From Akebia trifoliata (taxonomy: Eukaryota > Streptophyta > Magnoliopsida > Ranunculales > Lardizabalaceae): 64,000 nucleotides of DNA. The notes under the pieces are model-generated. The model saw nothing but the letters and a program-made list of their open reading frames with translations, searched no databases and was not told where the DNA came from. Where the stretch lies: positions 21,469,884 to 21,533,883 of the forward strand of contig CM030706.1 in the NCBI GenBank assembly GCA_017979445.1, given 5' to 3'. Position numbers and translations under genes: made by a program. Positions 58,521 to 64,000 of the stretch are shown here, in pieces. The stretch's first letter is position 1; each line of letters opens with the position of its first letter.

Positions 58521-58792
58521 TCCACAAAATCATTTTGAGTCAAACAATCTGTAAATTCTAGCCCTCTCTTTTCTCTTTTCTCTCTCTTTCTCTTTTCTTT
58601 TGTTTTATATTTTATATATATATAATTTTTTTTTTTTGGTTTGAAAACATTGGTTAACAAAATCCCCCTTACTTAATTTGCCCCAAAACTTAGGATTTTC
58701 CTAAGGGTACCATCACCGTTTGATCGATTGTAAGTGGGCCTCTTCAAAAATGGACTGTTGAGTTCATTCTGTAGCGTCGAGTTCACTCTGGT

Positions 58793-58999
58793 CCGTGTTA
58801 ATGGCACGGATGTAATTTATATTCTGCCAACCGTGTTTTGGGCACGGATGAGACATTTACTATTTCACCCGTTCTCAAAACACGGGCAAAGTAGTCTATG
58901 TTTCAACCGTGTTTCCAACATGGATGAGGCATGCTTTGACTCAACCGTGTTCCCAACACGGATGATGCTAATTTTTGTCCATCCGTGTCATAGACACGG
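58793..58999 (-). repeat. M2 leader array 3: six CCGTG-N7-CACGG hairpins, exact 38-bp period
   Basis: Motifs start at 58793, 58831, 58869, 58907, 58945 and 58983, always 38 bp apart. The third has CCGTT and the fourth CATGG in one arm. Flanking sequence matches M1, but the copy number is six instead of nine and the A-B-C-D spacer order is not repeated. Confidence 0.93.
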
Positions 59000-59724
59000 A
59001 CCAGAAAGAAATTCAGTTTCTGAAAATTCACAGAACTGTTTTCTTTGCCCCTGTTTTTCATGTCTCCCTGTTTCAAGTCCTTTGCTCACTGTTTTTTTTT
59101 TTTTTGAACGTGATGCAACAAGCATTCCCTCCCCTTTACCTAAGAGGATATAAAAGGAGATTAAAACAAACCTATGATCTAATGGCCATTTTTGGGCTTA
59201 CAACTTGGGCTTCAAGGCTCGACCACAACAATTGCATACAACATTGTTTTGGGGGTTTAAAAACTTGTGTCCTAGCCTCGTCTAATCGAGCACATGCATG
59301 TGGTATAATGGGTGACTTCACGGCTACCCGATCTTCAAACTCGATGCATACCGAAGTACACATGTCGTTAGTTGGTGATCGGGTTTGATGTGTTCATTCC
59401 CGACACTTGAAATAACGATCTCAAGCCGTAGAACTACTAAGCATCGGGGCTAAGTATATTGAGGGTGGGGTGGCTTGGAAGTGAGGCTATGCTCGCAAAT
59501 GCAAGTGCATTTTCATTCATTATTTTTCATCGACCCCCTTACAAATATCATAATGAAGCAAAACAAAACTTGTAAGTAAATATTACATGGTGGTCCTACG
59601 AATCAAATCAAAAGCGAAACAAAACACACACAACAACAAGAAACAACATTAGTAAACTAAAAATCTATATATATACATTTTTTTTTCAAAATAACCGAGT
59701 TACTCGTGAGGGATGAGCCATACT
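59000..59724 (-). other. M2 leader proximal to the PBS
   Basis: Matches M1 23941-24673. No repeats, no convincing frame (58734-59388 frames on the plus strand are chance). Confidence 0.5.
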
Positions 59725-59742
59725 TCCCCAGTGGAGTCGCCA
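59725..59742 (-). other. M2 primer binding site, tRNA-Arg type
   Basis: TGGCGACTCCACTGGGGA on the minus strand, identical to M1, two bases from the LTR end. Confidence 0.92.
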
Positions 59743-59744
59743 GC

Positions 59745-61978
59745 TGCAGACACGTGATTTTCGTCATTAGGACGACCATATCTATGATGAATTGGAGTCG
59801 CCATCATTCAAGTTGTAAGTGGGGGTGAATGGTCACCCGGTGCACATTTTTCAGAAAATTGCCATTTTTGGCGTTAGTGACTCGTAACGGATAGGGAACT
59901 AATCAAATCTTGAGATTCGGGTAAGCGGCTCGGTTGGAGAAAAGGGAAGGTGTTAGGCACCCTTTTCTCCCCGTCAAGTGACGGTAACCTCTACGCAACT
60001 CGGTCCTTTTGATTTAAAATAAATAAAAAATGTGTCACGTGGGTGCATTTGTACCCTAGATGGGATTCACTTTTGGCTTAATCATAGGGTCATTTCATTG
60101 ATGGAAATGACCCTTTGAGACCTTTAGCCTTGGGGTCCACTCATTAAAAATAAAAAATAAAAGAGAAAAATGGGATATTAGAGGAGGCTAGAGATAGAGA
60201 GGGGGGTTGCACTTTGAACCCACTTTGTACTCTTGATCTTCTTTTCTTCTTCTTCTTCTTTTAACTTTTATATCTTCTTGAGTCCTTGGTGGAATGTGAG
60301 TGAGTTATTGTGAGAGTAGGAGAATAGAAAAGGGATGAGTAAGGATTAGATTTTTTATTTCATGAGACTTGGTAACCATTTTTGGGATAAGAGGGGAGGT
60401 ATTTATAGATGTTTGGAGGAGGTTTGGGGGTATAATAGGGTGAAGAGTTGAGAGAATGGGGAATGGCATGGGTATTTGAAGTGAAAGGTGTGAAATTTAA
60501 AGTGTAATAGAGGGCAAATGTGTAATGAGTGAAAATGGGTGAGGTTTAGATCCAAATGGGTTGGATCTTACCCAAATCCATTTGGGTAGAGTGTTTGGTG
60601 GGATGAAATGAGTGATGGTTGATGGGAGGAGTGGTGTGTAAGAGAGTTGTTTAGAGAAGAAGTGTTAAGTTGGTTGATGAGGTGAGGTGTGTAGATTTAG
60701 GAGAATGGGTTGAGTAAGAGGTTGTTAAATTGGTTTTTAGGAGGAGAGAGGGGATGATGCCATGTGACATATGTGATGAGAGGATGAGGAGATGAGATTG
60801 GTTGATGGTGGTTGTTTGATTAGAGATACGGGTGTGGGTTAGTTGGTTGATGATGAGGGAGGTATGGGTTGAGGTGATTTTGTGGGAGTGTTTTAAGGAA
60901 AATGATGGGTGTAGATATGGGTTGTGATGTGGATGGTGGTTGATGTTAGAGAATGGTGATGGATTAGGGTATGGGTTGAGGTGTGGGTGGTTGATGATGT
61001 TAGAGAATGGGGATAGGGTAGGTTAGTGTAGGGTATGGGTTGAGGTGATTATGGTTTGAGTGTTTAGAGAATGGTGATGGGGGTGGGTGATTAGATGAGG
61101 GAGGTGAAGGGTGGTGATGACATGTGTCATCTTTTGATGTTGAGGGGTTGATTGGTTGATGTGGGTAATGGGTAATAGGTTAAGGTTATGGGTTAGATAA
61201 TGAGTTGGATATGGGTAATAGTTAGTGGGCTTTTAGTGTATTGGGCTTGGGTTGAGGAGGGTTATGGGTTATCTTGGGTTTGGATAAGGTTTGTTTGTGG
61301 GTTGGATTTTTGAGGGTGGGTTCACTTTAGGGTTTAGGTGGTGTGGAATTGATTTTCGGTTGAGGGTAAGGTTAGAAATTATTTTTAGGAAAGGAATAAG
61401 GGTCTGTGGGCCTGAAAAAGGCTTAGAGTGTTTGCGAATCTCGAGGTGGAGCGGCGGGAGGTAGATGAGGGGTAGGTATTCCAAGTCTCACATTTTTATT
61501 TTTTTGATTTTTGAAATTTTGAAATCATTGATTTGATCAAAATGCAGCGTGTTGGTGAATCAGGCTTTTTGGGCCCGTTTGAAGGATCTTATCGATTTTT
61601 TAGATGTAAGCGTGGAGCGGTGATGTTGAACACATGTGGGATGGGTCACAACCCTTCTCGTGGGTCCCTTAGACCATTGGGTGGTCTTAGGGACCTCGGT
61701 TCAATCAAAAATGTCATTTTTAGCGTTTTGGGCCTGAGAGGCCCATTAGCCTTTTTTGTAGGAAAGTTGGTATTTAGAATAGAGCGGGGTAGATGGGAGC
61801 ATGCCGAATCCTTTTAATGGACCTACTAACCCATTGAGAGGTGTTAGAGGCTTCGGTTTTGGCAAAAATATCATATTTCGATGATTCAGGCCTTCGAGGC
61901 CCGTTGGCCAACTTTATTGAAAAATTATTGTTTTTGGGCCCTTTCGAATGAGGGCCCGTTCAAATTGGGGTGTCTACA
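59745..61978 (-). mobile_element. M2 5' LTR (2234 bp)
   Basis: On the minus strand it runs from TGTAGACACCCC to GTCTGCA. It is homologous to the M1 LTR, with the same G/T-rich plus strand (about 60500-61260). The TATA box is at 60400-60407. It interrupts the pol gene of A4; CCAAG (61979-61983) follows as the likely target duplication. Confidence 0.9.
60400..60407 (-). promoter_or_regulatory. M2 LTR TATA box
   Basis: TATAAATA on the minus strand, at the place homologous to the M1 box. Confidence 0.72.
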
Positions 61979-62472
61979 CCAAGTTTACCTCGGCACCCAT
62001 TATTCAACCTCCAAACTTGAGCATTCCATTCGAAGTTATGTGCGACGCTTCGGATTATGCAATAGGCGCTATTTTGGGTAAGCGAAAACAACCTTATGTT
62101 ATCCAATATGCTAGTAAATCCCTTAACGATGCTCAGCTTAACTACTCTACAACAGAGAAGGAAATGCTAGCAATGGTCTATGCTATTGAAAAATTCCGCC
62201 CCTACTTCATAGGATCTAAAGTTGCGATCTACACAGACCACGCAACATTGAAGTACCATCTATCAAAGAAAGATGCTAAAGCAAGGTTAATCCGTTGGAT
62301 TCTACTTCTACAAGAGTTTGATCTCGAGATTAGAGACAAAAAAGGGGAAGAAAATGTCGTAGCTGATCACTTATTTAGGATAGTTAACAAGCCATCCGAG
62401 GAGTCCTTACCCATCTCTGAATCCTTTCCTGATGAGCAACTTATGCAAATCTCTCAAGCCAACGTTCCATGA
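61979..62472 (+). pseudogene. A4 RNase H (Athila-type pol)
   Basis: This is the RT-RNase H part of an Athila pol, cut on its 5' side by the M2 LTR. It reads [31 protein letters not shown] (first Asp), [19 protein letters not shown] (Glu), [20 protein letters not shown] (Asp) and [10 protein letters not shown] (last Asp). All four RNase H acidic positions remain. A TGG-to-TGA change at 62470-62472 ends the frame. The open frame starts at 61948 inside the M2 LTR, so its first ten residues are not part of the gene. Confidence 0.92.
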
Positions 62473-62900
62473 TATGCGGACATTGTCAACTACCTAGTTA
62501 CAGGTCAATTCCCAGTCGAAATGACTAGCCAAGAGAAACTCCATCTTCTATCGAAAATAAAATGGTATTTTTGGGATGAGCCATACTTATTTAAGTATTA
62601 TCCCGATCAAATCATTAGACGTTGTATTCCAACCTGTGAGCAAGTCAATATCTTACAGTTTTGCCATAATCATGCTTGCGGAGGGCACTTCAGTGGTAAG
62701 AAGACCGCTATGAAAATCTTATAATGTGATTTTTTTTGGCCTAGTATTTTTTGTGATGCCCACGAGTTTAGCAAATCTTGTGATAGATGTTAGAGATTAG
62801 GAAAAATCTCTAAGAGAAATGAAATGCCTCAAAATCCTATCCTGATTATCGAAATTTTTGACGTGTGGGGTATAGACTTCATAAGTTGGCTGATTAGGAG
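62473..62900 (+). pseudogene. A4 integrase zinc-binding region
   Basis: It continues in the same frame: YADIVNYLVTGQFP, DEPYLFKYYPDQIIRRCIP and CHNHACGGHFSGKKTAMKIL, then a CAA-to-TAA stop (62722-62724). FFWPSIF and HEFSKSCDRC follow, then a CAG-to-TAG stop (62791-62793), then the beginning of the core ([10 protein letters not shown]). The His and Cys pairs of the HHCC zinc site remain. The catalytic core beyond the first Asp is deleted. Confidence 0.88.
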
Positions 62901-63591
62901 AAAAATAGAACTGGGTTGTATACACCTTATACAGCAACCATTGAATTAGATTGGGTACCTTGAAAAGAACTACCTACTTTTTTTAGAAAAAGAGTGGAGA
63001 AGTAATAGAAAAAAAAAAATCAAAGATCCAAAAGTTTATGTAAAGTTTTAGTAGGGTGAAAACCATCAAGTGTAAAAATGGGAGTATACTGGAATATCAC
63101 AAATAAAGCCCCTTTGAGGTATAAAAGTGAATATCCACACTTCTCACTACCCCAGACAGGATGCTAAGTTTAGAATTAAACCCTAAGTTACTCCAGTTAT
63201 TCTTGAGTAGTTAGAAGGTTGAAACTCATTCTAGGAAATCGAATCTCGAAAATTTCTAAGTTAGAACTACTATCGCTCAAAGGTCAATTTAAGTCTAAGT
63301 TTTGTCGTAGAGAAATAAGGGTTGGGAATCTATACCAAGCAGTACTTCCAATTGATTGACAAAACCAAAACAAAAAAAAAGCCTTGTGCTTTTCAATATA
63401 AGTTTTGATTTTGACTATTTTTACTTCAAAGTTGCTTTCAAATTTTGTGGGTATATTTTCTACAAACCCTCACGAGTCAAACTCGTCCATTAGGGTAACT
63501 TAATGGTTCAAGGGCTTGCTGCATTTGCTATAAATACAGTCAATGAGCCTATAAAAGTGGCAGTTTTATTTTCTAGGGACTAAAAAAAGGT
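62901..63591 (+). other. A4 3' non-coding region
   Basis: About 700 bp with no gene. The rest of integrase and any env-like frame known from Athila elements are absent. It leads to the polypurine tract. Confidence 0.6.
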
Positions 63592-63604
63592 AAGTTTGGG
63601 GGTG
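63592..63604 (+). other. A4 polypurine tract
   Basis: AAGTTTGGGGGTG directly precedes the LTR start TGATGAG. This identifies the following LTR as a 3' LTR. Confidence 0.8.
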
Positions 63605-64000
63605 TGATGAGTGTCTCCAAACACTTAATTTTACACACATTTTTCGGATATTTATCTTGATTTTTGTACCTATTTTTTCATATTAAGGTAATAATCGTGA
63701 TAAGCCTCAAAACACCATGTTGCATGTTAATTAGGCATAAATATATATAAATAAATTTATTTATTAGATAAATCAAATTACGTGTATTTCTTGTGTAGAA
63801 AATCAATAATTTAGAATCAAAATCTCAAGGCAAAAGCATTTGGGCCCACTTTGGAATGCCCTAATCCTTAACTCATATTCTCCTCTTTTGCCTTTTTGTG
63901 CAAAGAAAAGTAGAGGTTACTTTTAGACTCTTCTACACACATTTTTCTCTATAAATAGAGCCTCAAACTCTAAAGAAAGGGTCCCATCTTGGTTCTCTTA
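63605..64000 (+). mobile_element. A4 3' LTR, first 396 bp
   Basis: Matches the first 396-420 bp of A3, with the TATA box at 63950-63957. It runs off the window. Its last 21 bases equal the first 21 bases of the window. Confidence 0.93.

Noticed and set aside
1..64000. Circular molecule suggested by the 21-bp identity of both ends
   Set aside because: The identity falls in a dispersed LTR with at least four copies here, and the window length is a round number.

Overview
The window is repeat-dense, AT-rich plant nuclear DNA, most likely from a eudicot with a large genome. The evidence is a nested stack of Ty3/gypsy LTR retrotransposons of three kinds: Tat lineage (Ogre/Retand type, tRNA-Arg primer site), Athila type, and a chromovirus-like non-autonomous type (tRNA-iMet primer site). 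I see no intact cellular gene, rRNA or tRNA. Every coding stretch is a gag or pol remnant with stops, frameshifts or truncations. The lineage names rest on motifs I recognise; none was checked by a search.

Labels used below: A1-A4 are Athila-type copies. C is the chromovirus-like tandem element. M1 and M2 are minus-strand Tat elements. P1, P2 and P3 are plus-strand Tat elements.

Left stack: A1 (1-818) is an LTR inserted in the first LTR of C. C (819-16335) has three 3.2-kb LTRs around two 3.4-kb gag-only internal regions. C sits in the RT gene of M1 (16336-27044, minus), which shows RT, linker, protease, gag, a repeat-filled leader, the PBS and the 5' LTR. M1 sits in the 3' region of P2 (27045-33209), which carries hairpin-rich tandem arrays, an Athila solo LTR (A2, 28724-29935) and a 3' LTR. 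P2 in turn interrupts the RNase H gene of P3 (33210 to about 36745), which keeps RNase H, integrase and an antisense coiled-coil frame.

Right stack: P3 meets the 3'-truncated pol of M2 at about 36.75 kb. M2 (minus) is split by P1 (37800-51421). P1 is complete, with 1737-bp LTRs and a CCAGA target duplication, but has lost most of its coding capacity. P1 itself holds a Tat solo LTR (44091-45807) and an Athila solo LTR (A3, 46623-47853). M2 continues to 61978 with RT, protease, gag, leader, PBS and LTR. It interrupts an Athila element, A4 (61979-64000), that keeps RNase H, an integrase zinc-binding region, a PPT and the start of a 3' LTR.

The most unusual signal is in the untranslated parts of the Tat elements. 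Five kinds of tandem array are built from short inverted repeats. One is a leader array of CCGTG-N7-CACGG hairpins at an exact 38-bp spacing, nine times in M1 and six times in M2. Another is a 3' array of CCAAG-N6-CTTGG hairpins that changes to CCGAG-N6-CTCGG with the pairing kept. Other points of note are a possible 67-nt intron at the protease-RT border of both M elements, an antisense frame downstream of the P3 integrase, and a stop codon shared by P3 and M2 in the integrase zinc-binding region.
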